NCBI GenBank assembly: GCA_008921705.1
Contig: VFFE01009205.1
Coordinates: 2,602,229 to 2,666,228 of the forward strand
Direction: 5' to 3'
DNA: 64,000 bases
Source: Burhinus oedicnemus
Taxonomy: Eukaryota > Chordata > Aves > Charadriiformes > Burhinidae
Every line of letters begins with the position of its first letter. The stretch's first letter is position 1. The notes under the pieces were generated by a model. It searched no databases and was not told the origin of the DNA. It was given only the letters and a program-made list of their open reading frames with translations. Shown here piece after piece: positions 36,882 to 49,076 of this stretch. The translations under genes and the position numbers were made by a program.

Positions 36882-39327
36882 CATCTTTCTACATCAGCCT
36901 CTATTCAAAAACATTAGCATCTCTTTTATTAAAAGATAATGTTTGGTGATTTCTTTGCGTAGTATTACCAACATGTAGGATTGACCTTCTTCAGTGTTAT
37001 TGCCCCTATGCAGTTGACCTTAGAAACGCCTTATTTTATTCTCATTCAAAGCAATTAAGTACATATGTAACGTCCACTCTTCCCCAATAGTGTTACCATG
37101 CTTCAACATTTACCTGCCAAATCTCAGGTCTAACATGACAAATCAGGCTATTGCTGTGACATCAGAACATTACCTGACTTTATAATAAATCTGTCAGAAC
37201 TACTTGGATTTCCATTTAGAAAAGCGTTTAGACTTTTCAGTTCAAGTTTCTGTGGCTATTTGTCTTTATCTGCCTATATATGATTTTTGTTTTTTAAAGG
37301 GTCTTTCTTCCAAACCACTGCACAGTCCTACATTACTACTCTGACTACCTGATGTAAGGACAAGGGAACAGGAACCTGGCAATGGTCAGTGACTTTGCTT
37401 TTCAACACATTTGAAGATATTACATACTTTCTTCAAATAGTGTTGTGAAGTTGGACTGCTGACAATAATATAACAGTTTATAATGTCTTTATTTCTTGCA
37501 AATAAATATTTCTTGCTAATTTTGAATGTTTCAGAAAAAAATTCTGCTCTCCAAGCTTCATATGAAATGTCCGCTGACATCAACGATACTCTATGCTACT
37601 CAGAACCCTAATTCACTGTGTGTATTAGGATGTCAAATTCCTCTCACATGACTGCCTCAAAAGAACAGACTGATTATGTGGGAAGTCATTGTTGAGTAGA
37701 AACAAGTTTTTGTGATACAACATGAACACTTGTTATTTCTAACCACTTAAGGAAACTAAAATCCTAGTATTTTCTTTTCATACCCACTTAGAATAGTAAC
37801 TTGCCCTGCAGACTTCACTGCTAATTAAAAATATTAGTAGTGTTAGCATTGAAGGCTAGCTAAGTAATTTGTCTTAGTAACAGTTCATCCAAACCAGAAG
37901 CAAGAAGAGGGAACAATTTTAAAATTAATTACCTAAGATTATGCATGTCAATCTTATGATGAATAGATGGTACTGAATTCCATGAAATAATTTATTACAT
38001 AAGAGTCTATTAGCTAGTTAGAAACCATGACCCCATTTAACAGTTACGGACCACCATAGCATCTAATCTATATTAGTTGATTTGTATACCCTTTATGATC
38101 TGAACCAGATCCCATAATGTCAAAAATCATAGCTATCACATTGAATTATAAGTCATTAAGAATGCAGGATTGGCAAAATCAGGTATGTTTTCTCAAGAGT
38201 GAGCTCTGTTAGCATATTTACTCTACAGTGGAAAAGATTCTGCCCATTGCATTTAAAAAAAATCAAGAATCCATCCCCAAGTGCTTTTAAAATTAAATGA
38301 GGCATGGGGTGATCAGTGTAAACTGCTTTTATTTGGCTTTTCACAGCAGTCTGCATTAAAAAAAAAAAAACATTATTTATATTTTCTTTTTAAAAGCCGA
38401 ATATCAGCATATTTGTTTGCCCACAAAATTTAGATCAGCAGATCTTTTTAAACTGTATCATGCTTCTAAATCCCAGAGCAACTGTATTTACCTGTGATGG
38501 AAGAAGAAAACTATTGATTCTACAGAAAGATGTGGTAGAAAAAATAAATACATCCCTGAATTTACTCTATTTTTGCTCATTAAAAAAAACATCCAATGGT
38601 TCTTCAGGACAAAGTATGATGGGAATACATGACATACTTACAGAAGTTAATCACGGAGCTTTAATTTAGCAAAACATGTCTTAAAACTATTATAATTATG
38701 TATGACACTTACATTAACATCTCATGCTTTATTCCAGAACCTCAGCTTTTTGGAAATATAAACTGAAAGATATCAGCATAGTTTATTTTGGTATTGTAAT
38801 AGATAATATTCTTTCTGATGAGGTGCAACTCTATTACTTAAATACGCCAGGCTAAATGACAACATTTAACAGTTCCACTGCCTTCTGTTTTCACAGAAAA
38901 ATCTAGTACTTACTTCTTTCCTTTTCCCAATGGCTTCTAATACTTGTCTAGATTGGGAATTTAATTAACAAAAAATATATTACAGAGGCTGTTGATTTTT
39001 TTTTTTTTTTAATTCCGATCCTACCAATCCTGATGTAGGTTCCTAACTAGAGGCAGAATGCAAAATTATATTCACTTCCACATAAAGTTAAAGATATCAA
39101 AGTTCTCTCAGCTACCAATTTAAAAATAACCATGAAATTAAGTTGTCACAGAATTTGTAGTGTCTTGGACCCAAGCAACTTGGGGCTTTACCAGCTCTCC
39201 TACAGCCTCATAGATGTGTATATAAACTAGCCTAGAAATTGAAACTGCCATTTTTACATGAAGAAATTCTTTCTTGTTTAGTATACATATGCTATTTTTT
39301 CCAGATTATAGTGCATATTTAGTAGGT

Positions 39328-39375
39328 AAATACAAATACAATGTATTTCTACTCAGACAAAATGTATTTGTATTT
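39328..39375. repeat. 13-bp perfect inverted repeat
   Basis: AAATACAAATACA (39328-39340) and its exact complement TGTATTTGTATTT (39363-39375) are separated by 22 bases, giving a possible hairpin. No transposon ends or target duplication were recognised, so it may be chance in AT-rich DNA or a small MITE relic. Confidence 0.7.
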
Positions 39376-40093
39376 GTACAAAAATGTGCAAATGAATGAA
39401 GAGGAGAAGTAGAGATGAATATGAAAACTCACCTAGGAGTGAATTAATATAACCATTAATGACTGTAACTATGTATATGGAAAACAGCAATCTATGCATA
39501 CAATTTCTGTGGAATGTATGTTCTTTTTACAACAGGTCGTATGAAGCTTGCAAGCAAGGAAGTTTAGCTCTCTATATGCTGTTTAGTACGGACATACCCA
39601 CAGAGCAACCTGCCCTTCTGTATGTCGCGATACCTTTCCTGCTCCTCTCAGAAAAGCAGGCAGAATGTTGTAACAGCCTTGGAGTCCCCTTCTAGTGTCC
39701 GTTGCACGTAGACCTATGATAACATACATTCAAGATTCAATTTCAATATATGGAGACTAGATTTGCACTTCTTTCATAATTTTTTTTCATGTTATAAAAC
39801 TTCATATCCTTCCGGTAATGCGTTGATTAACAATACGGTTGCCTGTAAGGCAGATCTGGAAAACAGAGACGGAGGAAGGCATATATATACTTGCAGGGAG
39901 GGGCATACGTAGCTAATGTTCTTTGACATTCTAGGGCATACCCAAACATAGTAAAGATTGAACAAATGTGACAAGTGTTTTTGCATTTACCAACGGGTAA
40001 CTTGAAATCCCTAATATCGAGTAACTCTTTCCAGTAATTCTGTAAGTGATCAAGAACGCAATGTGCTGAAAATATCACCAAAGCCTAAGCACT

Positions 40094-40197
40094 TATTCCC
40101 AAGTTCAATGAAGTATTTGGGCCCAAACTTCCCATTAATTGAAATGTCAAATCAATGGGAAGTTAGGAGCCTAAATACTTTGTTGAATCAGGGCCTC
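40094..40197. repeat. Ancient palindromic (foldback) interspersed repeat
   Basis: The left arm TTCAATGAAGTATTTGGGCC (about 40104-40123) and the right arm GGAGCCTAAATACTTTGTTG (about 40166-40185) are imperfect complements. The centre CTTCCCATTAATT/AATCAATGGGAAG pairs well. This is the recognisable old amniote foldback element with arms of the type CAAAGTATTTAGGCTCCTAACTCCCATTGA. It is probably a nonautonomous DNA-transposon relic. Confidence 0.8.
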
Positions 40198-40262
40198 TGG
40201 GCTCAATTGAGATTCCCATAGTGATCACTGGAAAGACTTCCATTAAAGCTCTGGATTGTGTT
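40198..40262. repeat. Second ancient palindromic repeat, directly abutting
   Basis: GATTCCCATAGTGATCACTG and GAAAGACTTCCATTAAAGCT, followed by CTGGATTGTG, follow an old foldback element of the type CATTGAAGTCAATGGAAAGACTCCCATTGACTT...GGGCTTTGGATC. It is more decayed than its neighbour. It may be an independent insertion or the other part of a composite. Confidence 0.6.
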
Positions 40263-40867
40263 AATTGCTTCTGTATCTGTCTGTTTGTACCTATCTGGTT
40301 CATTTACAACATTTACTTTGTGGGTTTTGTTAGGGGCTAAAAGCGATACTTTCAAAGCATCTAAAATACATTTAGACACAAATTAGGACTTTGAGTAGGA
40401 TCTAAAATATTTTCTAAAATCTTTCTAGTGCCTACCTGCATTTCCAAGTACATATCTACAGCAAAAGCTAGCACTAGTGACTGAAATACTCAAACACTAA
40501 ATTATACTTTCTCTCCACTTCAAAACCATTATTTTACAATTTCTATCTCGAATACAACCAAGAATTTGAAGAATTATTGCAATAATTTTTCCTACCACTG
40601 TGACTGGTATCAAAGACATTTTGAAAATTGGCCTAGTTTATGAACTTTTCTAATGGAATATTTTTAAGATGTTGAGGAATCTGGAAAAAAAGACCAGATT
40701 TCAAATTTTTCACTAACTAGAAAATCTGATCAATAGAGATAGATGAATAATTGATTCTAAATAATATCTCGTGGTTTGTTACTTTAATCCTACTAAGTAG
40801 TTATTCAGTTTTATCTTACAGTATTCCCCAGCTCATACTAACTTGCTTCACTTAAATAATTCACTAC

Positions 40868-40930
40868 GGGCCAAAGCCTGATTGCACTGAAGTCAATGGC
40901 AAAAATCCCATTTTCTCCAGCGACTACAGC
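40868..40930. repeat. Ancient palindromic repeat, half preserved
   Basis: GGGCCAAAGCCTGATTGCAC (40868-40887) then TGAAGTCAATGGCAAAAATC matches the left arm and centre of an old amniote foldback repeat of the type GGGCCAAATCCTGCTCCCACTGAAGTCAATGGCAAAACTCCC. The right arm after about 40912 is largely unrecognisable. Confidence 0.7.
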
Positions 40931-43900
40931 ATTTAACCCTGAGGAACTGACCTTAAGGTTAATTAAATGTTTGAGAAAACCTGAGGTGATTTATAGTTCC
41001 ATGCTGAAAGCAAGAAAAATTCACAGTTTTGTTAAGTTTTGATGTAAAACAAGATAAAATCTAGTGCTCTGAAGCCAAGTTTCACTTTCAGTTTTTATTT
41101 TCTTTTAAAATCTGAAACCTGGAGAAACTCAGGTTGAGTGAAATGCACTATGTGGATTGCACCCAGGTTTTTTTATTTTTTTTTTAACTCCTTAAGAAAT
41201 TGGACCCACAAAGTTTTGTACACCTTTGCTTCTATGAGCTCCTTCACACATCCCTAGTAATAATCAATCTTTTTATTACAGGTTTGTTTTCATGGTACGT
41301 TTTTCCTGGAACTGCTGCTAGCAGTGCTGGGTATATTTCTTCAATATGCGTGTAAACAATTACGAAAAAATTAAAAAATAAATACTTCTGTATACACATT
41401 TCATGGAATGGACAGCATTACTTAAGAAATGTTATATACTTGATTTGATTAATGAGTTTTGGGAAGATTATTTCTCAGCTTGATTCATGTGCTTAAGCAC
41501 TGTAAAATAATTTAGCATCTAATTGCAATGTTTTCCAGAATGTTACGTTGCTTATATTACCCTTATGGAATACAAAATTCAAATCAGTCTTCTACATAGT
41601 TTTTTGAGATACAGTAGCATGCTTCATTTTACTAGAAGGTAACCAGATTACACATGCAAGTATGTTACTCGTTTAAAGATATTAAACTTTCTTTTGTATA
41701 TGTTGTTAAAAATACCCAATACCAATATATTAATATAGAGATTTCTCAAGGCTTGCTGTACAGTTCTGCTATTTGATAAAAGCAGGGAAATTTTTTTCCA
41801 CTGTAATTGCATACAGAATTTTAAAGGTTAGACTTTGCATATAAAAATAATTGTCATTTTTCCTTTTGATTTCCTCAGCTAGTATCCACACAGAAGTTGA
41901 CTATGTGTATCTTTGAGAATGGAAAAGGTACTGCTATATGCAGAGTCTATAGGTGGGAAGGAGAGGGAAGTATTTATCAGCAGTTATACAAAAGAACACA
42001 AGCATTGAAATCATCAGAAGCTGTATAAGCAGAAAGATCAAACTGAGAAGAAGCTGTGATGTTGAATTGAAAGTCATGTGCACAGAGTTCGAGACTTCAC
42101 AATTTCCCTGATTCCATGAAGAGGCTTTTTCATAATAAAAAGGAGCAGAAAACAGCTAAAACAGCACACCAAGTTGCATGAGTCAGCTGACGTGATAGCA
42201 AGATGACCTTTGTCTTCAGAGCAAAATGCTGAGAATAGGAGAAAGGGTGTTCAAGAATTGCCTGAACATCTCAGTTTTCTGAAATTCTCCATTGCTTTAC
42301 CATGCTTTAACATCACTCCTGTGTTCTTCATATTTGGTAGGGTCTGGATTTCCTCCCCCCGCCCTGTGTCCCTGACCAGTAGTTGGCAGACCTCAAAATG
42401 GATAACAGGAAAAGCTTAAAATGAGCTAGATGTAGACACCCAGAACAATAGAAAAGGCAATGAGCTCTTATCTTTGGTGCATTGCTTTGTATCTTGTTCT
42501 TGGTATCTACATCTGGCTGGTATTTTATATGTTTCCGCTTTCCTCCTCATTTTTCGTGTTCTCTGCTTTCAGTTTGCCTTGAATTGCTGACCTTTAATAG
42601 AAAAAAAAAAAAACCCAGCACATTTCAAGAGGAATTTTCTGAAACCTGGACATTTAGAGAGAAGTCTTCTACTGTCAGTGTCCTTGATGATGCAGAACTG
42701 AGATCCAGGTTATTAAAGAAAAACCTACTTTTTATAGAGACAATAGCTTTTTTGACTGCACGTCCGCTATGTAGATTTGGAGTACACTAATCTAACGTCA
42801 CAACATTTAAGAGAGTCTCTTAATGTCATGAGTTTCTCTTTTCTCTGTTCTTACCTGGAGCTGACAGGGGATGTTTGGCCTGCTGTAGATTCCATGTCAG
42901 TTTTCAGAAATTCCATCCAACCTTCAGTTTCGTGGATATTTTTAGGGTCTCTCAATGTGCCACAATATCTCAAGTCTTATTTTTCATGCCTATGTTGTGC
43001 TAATTGTCATGTACATGTCAGCTTTGTCAGAATGGCTTAAGAGGAAGTGCTGAGAGTAAGGAGTTGTCCACTGGCAAAGAATGACCTTTTAAAAGGAAAG
43101 TACAGCTTGATAGGAGTGAAGTATCAAAATTACCTCCCTCATTTACAATCTTTTTTGCTTTTTGAAAATATGTTATCAGAGGATTGTTTTTCTCTAATTT
43201 TATTCTCTAATGTAAACATAGGTACTGCAGAGAATCTGGAACAGTGAGGAGGCTGTAAGATAGATTTTACTTTGCTGAATACAAATCATTGTTGGTATTT
43301 TGGGATACTATCTATTGTATTATGTATTGTGGAAAAGAGGATGCGTCAGTAAGATACAGCACAATCATCAACACCAATCATCATGACCAGTAATTACCAA
43401 AAAAGCAGGAAAAATGTAGAAGAGGAAGAATACTTTTGCTTAGATTCTTGAATATTGAAGTTTCATTACTGAGCCTCTTAAAATTCACTCTCCCTGGAGA
43501 ACTGTAATTATCCAAATGCTCTTTACTTCCTCCTTCCTTTCTCCTGAATTTTTTCCCAGTTGTTACATGGAACTAAAAACTTGACCTACTGATTGAAATC
43601 CATGAATTCCAAAGCACTGGGAATCTATCTATGTATTATTCGGTATTTATAAGCTAACAGTAAACATTTTATATATATTTGGAGATTAGGAAAAGAGAAG
43701 GAATGCCCCGGATTCCATCTAGTTATAATCCACACATTGAAGGCTACGTTTGACATACATAAAGTTTCAGCAGATGTGTCCGAATATAGAACTGGGCAAC
43801 ATACTTCATATTATTTTACAATCCTTTCCCCAGAAAAGTGAAAAAACACACTGATCCATCTTTGCATCTATAAAAAGACATTGGGGGAATCATTGATAAG

Positions 43901-44044
43901 GTTCCAGGTGTCCACTGGTAATGACTGCACTGAATTAAGGAACACACTTTTCAAGTTTATTTTTTCAGTTTTTGCAATGTTGCAAATTAGTGTGCTTCTT
44001 AGCTGTGTTGAGGAAAATAATTATGAGAAAATGAAAAGAGAGAG
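40931..44044. other. Noncoding unique DNA, no gene recognised
   Basis: This region is AT-rich, with several 60-100-codon open frames on the plus strand between 42210 and 43250. These have no recognisable motif, no consistent codon pattern and no clear splice chain. Low-complexity runs sit at 41168-41187 (T-rich) and 42600-42613 (A). No transposon was recognised. Confidence 0.5.
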
Positions 44045-44116
44045 AAGTATTTTAAAGGAAGATTCATTAGCATAAGTCCCAAGTATTTTAAAAGCGGATT
44101 CAGTAGCTTAAGTACC
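44045..44116. repeat. 36-bp tandem duplication
   Basis: Two exactly adjacent 36-bp units (44045-44080 and 44081-44116), each starting AAGTATTTTAAA, match at 30 of 36 positions without gaps. A third copy may begin with AAGT at 44117 but is lost. This is a local duplication, not a known repeat family. Confidence 0.9.
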
Positions 44117-45284
44117 AAGTCTATATTGTACCCACTGCTGATAATTAGAGAGCATCTAAACCAGAATGGAACATTGATGAGATTTTGACCCTTAGTACTG
44201 AACAGTGAGTTAAAAATCTGCCAGTTTTGCGGGCAGATGAGGAACCCCTCCCTATTTGGGGGTACTGCGATCAAGTGGTTTTTTAACTGGTGCAGCACAT
44301 CTTTATTTACAACCGTTACGTACTCAGCACAACTTGTAAAGTGTTTTTTTTCTAAAACTTTCCATGTGATACAGCTCTATATATTATATTACACTTATAA
44401 AATCCCACCAAACCCTTATGAATTAAAAGATAATTAGTGGTTCAAAACACATAAGACATTAGGCCAGAAGTGTCAAAAATGTCATGAAAGGCCATAAATC
44501 ATAGTATACTTGCATTGATCCCTTATATAGTTAGTTTTTAAATCATCTCTTTAACACCTTGTAAATGTACAAACAACTATGAACCCAAGGGAAACTTTAA
44601 TATGTTTTTCATACATATTTTAATTTCATCTCAAAGTACTGGCTGCATAAAAATTAAGTCAGACTCACAAAAACTCATTGATTTTCTCTGGATAAAACCC
44701 ATCTGTCCAAACTAATTTAGAACCTTTTTGAAGCTGTAAAGTTAGTCATGCAACACTGAGGTCATTATGGACATCCTGTACTGTAGGAACTCTAGTGTAA
44801 TTTTAAGAAGGTAATTTTGTTATATTTACTGTATTTAAATACAGTGCTACTTTTAAGGAACAAAAGCCTTACTGTGTAACTGTATTGAAAGTAAACCAGA
44901 AGCTGTGAAAAGTGAGATCTGTTCTTTTCCTTGTGATTAATGCACCTTTCTGCCAAAATTGAAACTTCTTAACTGAGCTCATTTAATACAAAGTAAACGA
45001 ATTCTGCTCTTTGGATTTGATCCGCTGGCTAAGCTCTATAGATAAGGGTCTAACAGTGAATAGCTTTCATTCTAAACAAAGGATGTTTTGATAGAAAGGT
45101 CAGAGCTAAGGTCTTTTATATTGTGATAACAGGAAAGGGAAATGACATATTAATGGCAATTCATGCCATGGTGGTCTGCTGAACATGGTGGATCCGAAAG
45201 AAAAAAAAAGTCTGCAGTGCTATTTTTTTAAGGACATCAGTTTTTAATTGGTCTTACTTTGAATGACAATTTCTTTCATTGCAG

Positions 45285-45338
45285 TTGGCAAGACAGAGAT
45301 GCCAAAATGTACGACACTACTACCGCAGGAAAGATTGA
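45285..45338 (+). other. Exon-like segment, very uncertain
   Basis: A polypyrimidine stretch and acceptor-like CAG end at 45284 (ATTTCTTTCATTGCAG). They are followed by 17 open codons in phase 0 (LARQRCQNVRHYYRRKD) and a TGA at 45336-45338. The sequence keeps several CpGs (45311, 45324, 45375, 45387), uncommon in this window. It could be a last coding exon, a conserved noncoding element, or chance. I do not recognise the peptide, no partner exon was found, and no poly(A) signal was checked out convincingly. Confidence 0.15.
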
Positions 45339-48300
45339 AAAAAAATTGTATGTATTGATCTGGATTCTGCCCTCGAACATTTTGCCGCCAAACAGAATAT
45401 TAAGCAGGTTTAGCCCCTGGGCCACACTTGTAACAAACGGTGATCTGTAGCTAATTTTTATAATGCGATAGACTTTAATTACATGCTGAATCACTTGAAT
45501 AGGGCAAATTAAGAGGTTCTCACTATGGCTTAGGACACGTACGACATGTGTGCTTTATGTGCAGTGTTGTGATTTTGGGAACAGAATTTGTCAATAGAAA
45601 GTACAGGAAGTTTTAAAACATTTCTGCACGTTAAAAAGAAAAGCAATCATGGAGTTGCAGGACTAATTCTACTACAGAAATCTTTATTCTAAGATAAACA
45701 AAAGGATTCAATTAGGCTAGGCAGTCACATCAGTGAAGATACTCAAAACGGTTACTCCACTCCCCTTTCCAACCTCTAACCCCCTCCCCTTGGGGCAGGC
45801 TGCTTTATCTAGAGCCAGCTGATGTTATCTATAATGCTAGCAGCTTCTTACATATCCACATTGAGTCCAACAATTTTGTGACATAGTATGATAGTGTAGA
45901 TTCCCATGTCACCTAATGAAGTCTGAATTGAATAGCATTTCTTTTATGCTTAGTAGAGTATCGACACAGAAAACAGCAGGATCAAGTATTCAAGAAGCAG
46001 TGTAGGATGACAGCAGAATAGTACATTTTTCCTGTTCGTGTCTCGCATCTCCAAAGAGATAACTTCCCCTTGCCTGCTTCCCTCCTTTCTCCCTTCCCCA
46101 CTAAGTCAGTCACTTTGCCACGTCAGGCAGCAACTGCCGAATTGGTGATGTTAGCAAAAGATGCTATCCCTTGCTACTACATCCAAGCACTGTAAACTGC
46201 ACTCTCCTTTTCTAAACTACCACAGCACAAATAATGCCATTACATTTGCCTGTAAGGGCCTGTCAAGCACTTCGATGACACCAGATAATTCTGAAGAGCA
46301 TCACATAGGAAAGACACCAGAAGCCAAACAACCCCCACCACATTCATGTCTGCTATTTTAACGACCTCCCACCCCCAGACAGAAGATTAGAACCAATCTC
46401 ATTACTTGCAAAGTGGGATATTGCATGCCACCTCTCTGGAAAATCTTTGAGAGTACACAAGCCCGCCTTAGAAATGCTTTATCATGGTATTTGGGAGCAG
46501 CTCTGGGAAAATGCTCTTTTAAAAAAAATGAAAAATCAGCTGCACACAACTGATTTAAGCTCCAGCAGACAGAAATGCAGGAACTCTAGAAATGTTGCCT
46601 ACTCAGGAGAGAAGCTGTGTGCCTCTAAGCCACGTAGTGTGAAGATAGTTACACACCTGAGGTGCACACTGGGTTGATATAACTCAGCTATTAGGCAAGA
46701 AGCAATAGGAATTCAAATAATTAAATCCTCCTTTCAGTATATCAGTATATCCCTTTGTCTAGTGTCCATTCCCTCGTCTTAATGCGACCCAGCTGGATGG
46801 CTGTACTATTCCTGCAGGGAATGAAAATATAGGACCTAGAACCAATAGCTTTTCCTGAATCTTGATGGAATCCAAACTCAAACTCTACTCATGATGAACC
46901 TCCTCTCCACATCTCCTGTCTTCCCAGTTAATAATTCTCAGAGATTGCAAATAGCAGGCACTACTATCTGTTCACACAATTTGCCAGCTGTCATGCTCAG
47001 AAAAGAAAATAGCTCCCAAAAAATGATACTCCCTAGTATCATTCTACTATATTTCCCACTATTTGCCCATAGTACATGGTGTCTCCCTCACTCTTTCTTA
47101 TTATACCCTGCAGTGGTGTGAAAAACTTACTTCAAATGGTAGCTAAACACTGTTATTTCACTGAAGTGTGATTGTAACATAAATGTTTATCTTTTTACTC
47201 AATGACAGTAATGGTATCTGAAAAAATAAGGTATCAGCTAACATTTTGTTTCAGAGAAAGCTTTTTAAAGAAGAATAATCTGCATACTAGTGAAGGATAT
47301 GCAAGTGACTAAATGTGATCTCACTTTGAGATTTTTTTTAAAAGTTATAAAATAATAAACAGTTCTTTATAAGACAGTTAAATTTTGTCAGATTTTAATC
47401 TAGTCATAGAACCAAAACAGTTTCCCATTTTGTAGTCTGTTACCAAGTAGTAGTAATTTCTTTCAAAATCAGATTTCTTCCTTTTAATAGGTAGCTATTT
47501 AAGCACCATAGGAACAAGGCAGTAGTGTTTTGCAAAATGTTTTAGGAGTCCTCTGGATTTTTTTCAGCTCTCTTTACAGATATGTAATTTAGCTCCTGCA
47601 TCTGACCAATTACGCTACAAAAAAATAAACCTGATATGCAAAGTTTTTACCACCGCCAAAGTTCATGAAAGTAAATGAAACAGCATTTATTTATTTGCTA
47701 CTTAAAAAAATTAAGAGAACATCATACTCAGGAATCATCATTTGAGATATGAACTGATTGTGAAGTAACTTCTTGAATAACTGCCACAATTACAAATCAC
47801 TGTGCAGTTGTAGGTGACACCAAAGACAAGATCGTTGTGAAAGTCAGTGTCAGTAGCACTACTTTTATAACTGTATTCTAGAAGACGGAATAGACATCTT
47901 TTTGAAAGTACACTGCTCTTGACTGAGCTACTAATTGTACAAGACTGATTTGGATCAATATGCTTAAATGGTGGACAATTTATTCTTCCATGGTTCCCAC
48001 TTCACTCTGTAAACTGGGAAGAGGGCAAGCAGAGCTGAAGGGATATGTAAGTAATATTCTGCTACACAGAAGGGTGAACTTAATCCTCAGAGCTGACCCT
48101 GTCACTTAGAGGTAGAATTGCAATCTTCACTCATCAAATCACTTTGCAAGTACAAACTAAGTAGGATTTTCTTTAGCACTCTTTTCCACTAGCAAAGATT
48201 CCACTCTTAATCTTTTTCTTAATTAAAAAAAAAAAAAATCCAGTGGTAAAATTAATAATGAAGGAGTATTGTGCTTGTAGCATATGTGCCAAGAAATGTC

Positions 48301-48621
48301 AATATTTTTACTGAATGATGAAAAAAAGGTGAATTCACTTACCTCACCTTATTTTTCCTGTTATCATAGTTTTTATAGCACTCTCAAAAATTCCTGTTTT
48401 ATGCTGTCCTCTTCGGTGTTTCTCTGTCTTTGAGGGGATAGTTCATCACAAAAAAGGGGAACGCATTGGAACAATACAACTGTTCTCTATATTCTCCAAA
48501 AAGAGTCTTCTTACGCAAGGTCCTCTTTAAAAGTGTACCCATCACACTCCATAAAACATTTTATATTACCTCTGTTTTCACATCTCATCATCCTAGTGTT
48601 TCCCAAGACATAACTGTGATA
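45339..48621. other. Noncoding DNA, no gene recognised
   Basis: The composition is mixed, with C/T-rich stretches at 45760-45800 and 46065-46105. Short open frames on both strands show no domain. No transposable element was recognised. Confidence 0.5.
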
Positions 48622-48772
48622 TAAGACGGTACTACTGTCTCTTTTATACTGAGGGGAAATTAAGGTACAAAATGGCTATATGAATTGGCAAAATCACAAA
48701 AGAGGCCTGTGGAGAAGCAGGAAATTGAATACCAGCCTTGTAGCTTAACCAGTGTGTCAGCCTTCTCTTTGA
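48622..48772 (-). mobile_element. MIR SINE
   Basis: On the minus strand the order of landmarks follows MIR: a tRNA-like part with CACTGGTTAAGC (about 48747-48758), CTGGTATTCAATTTCCTGCT at the B-box position, GTGATTTTGCCAATTCA at the CORE (TGTGACCTTGGGCAAGTCA in the consensus), then CCTTAATTTCCCCTCAGTAT and AGACAGTAGTACC. It is decayed but continuous over about 150 bases. MIR spread before the amniote radiation and is rare but present in birds. Confidence 0.75.
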
Positions 48773-49047
48773 AAAGAATAAATGTTCCTGAAAGAACTGA
48801 AAGGTTATTGAAATCAACATGCAAGAAATAATAAATGTTTGTTAGTTTTTGCAATATTTTTGCTCCTGAGCTAAGATTTATATTTCAAGTTTCAAAACTG
48901 ATGTAATTTCAAATGACAAAAATAGGCAGATCTTCAAGCAGAAAAAGCAGAAGATATTAAAACTATAGAATTCTGAATAAATCCATGTAAATCCCCACTT
49001 GATGGTAAAAATCTCACATATGGCATTTATATATTTATGTAATTGAT

Positions 49048-49076
49048 ATGTGTACGTATACACACATACACACACA
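49048..49076. repeat. Imperfect (TG/CA) microsatellite
   Basis: Alternating purine-pyrimidine sequence (ATGTGTACGTATACACACAT...) contains GTGTACGTATACAC, a near palindrome with one mismatched pair. It is a simple repeat with possible cruciform or Z-DNA potential. Confidence 0.8.

Larger units (their letters stand above)
33491..40093. other. AT-rich noncoding DNA, no gene recognised
   Basis: I see no coding region. Content is unique AT-rich sequence with short low-complexity features: a G-quadruplex motif (35143-35167), a 26-bp tandem duplication (35625-35676), an A-rich/T-rich pair around 36480 and 38360, a G11 run (36871-36881), a T run (38996-39010) and a 13-bp inverted repeat (39328-39375). 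Confidence 0.5.

Noticed and set aside
42210..43250. Closely spaced plus-strand open frames that could suggest exons
   Set aside because: The frames differ in phase, lack family-like residues and do not line up with convincing donor and acceptor pairs.
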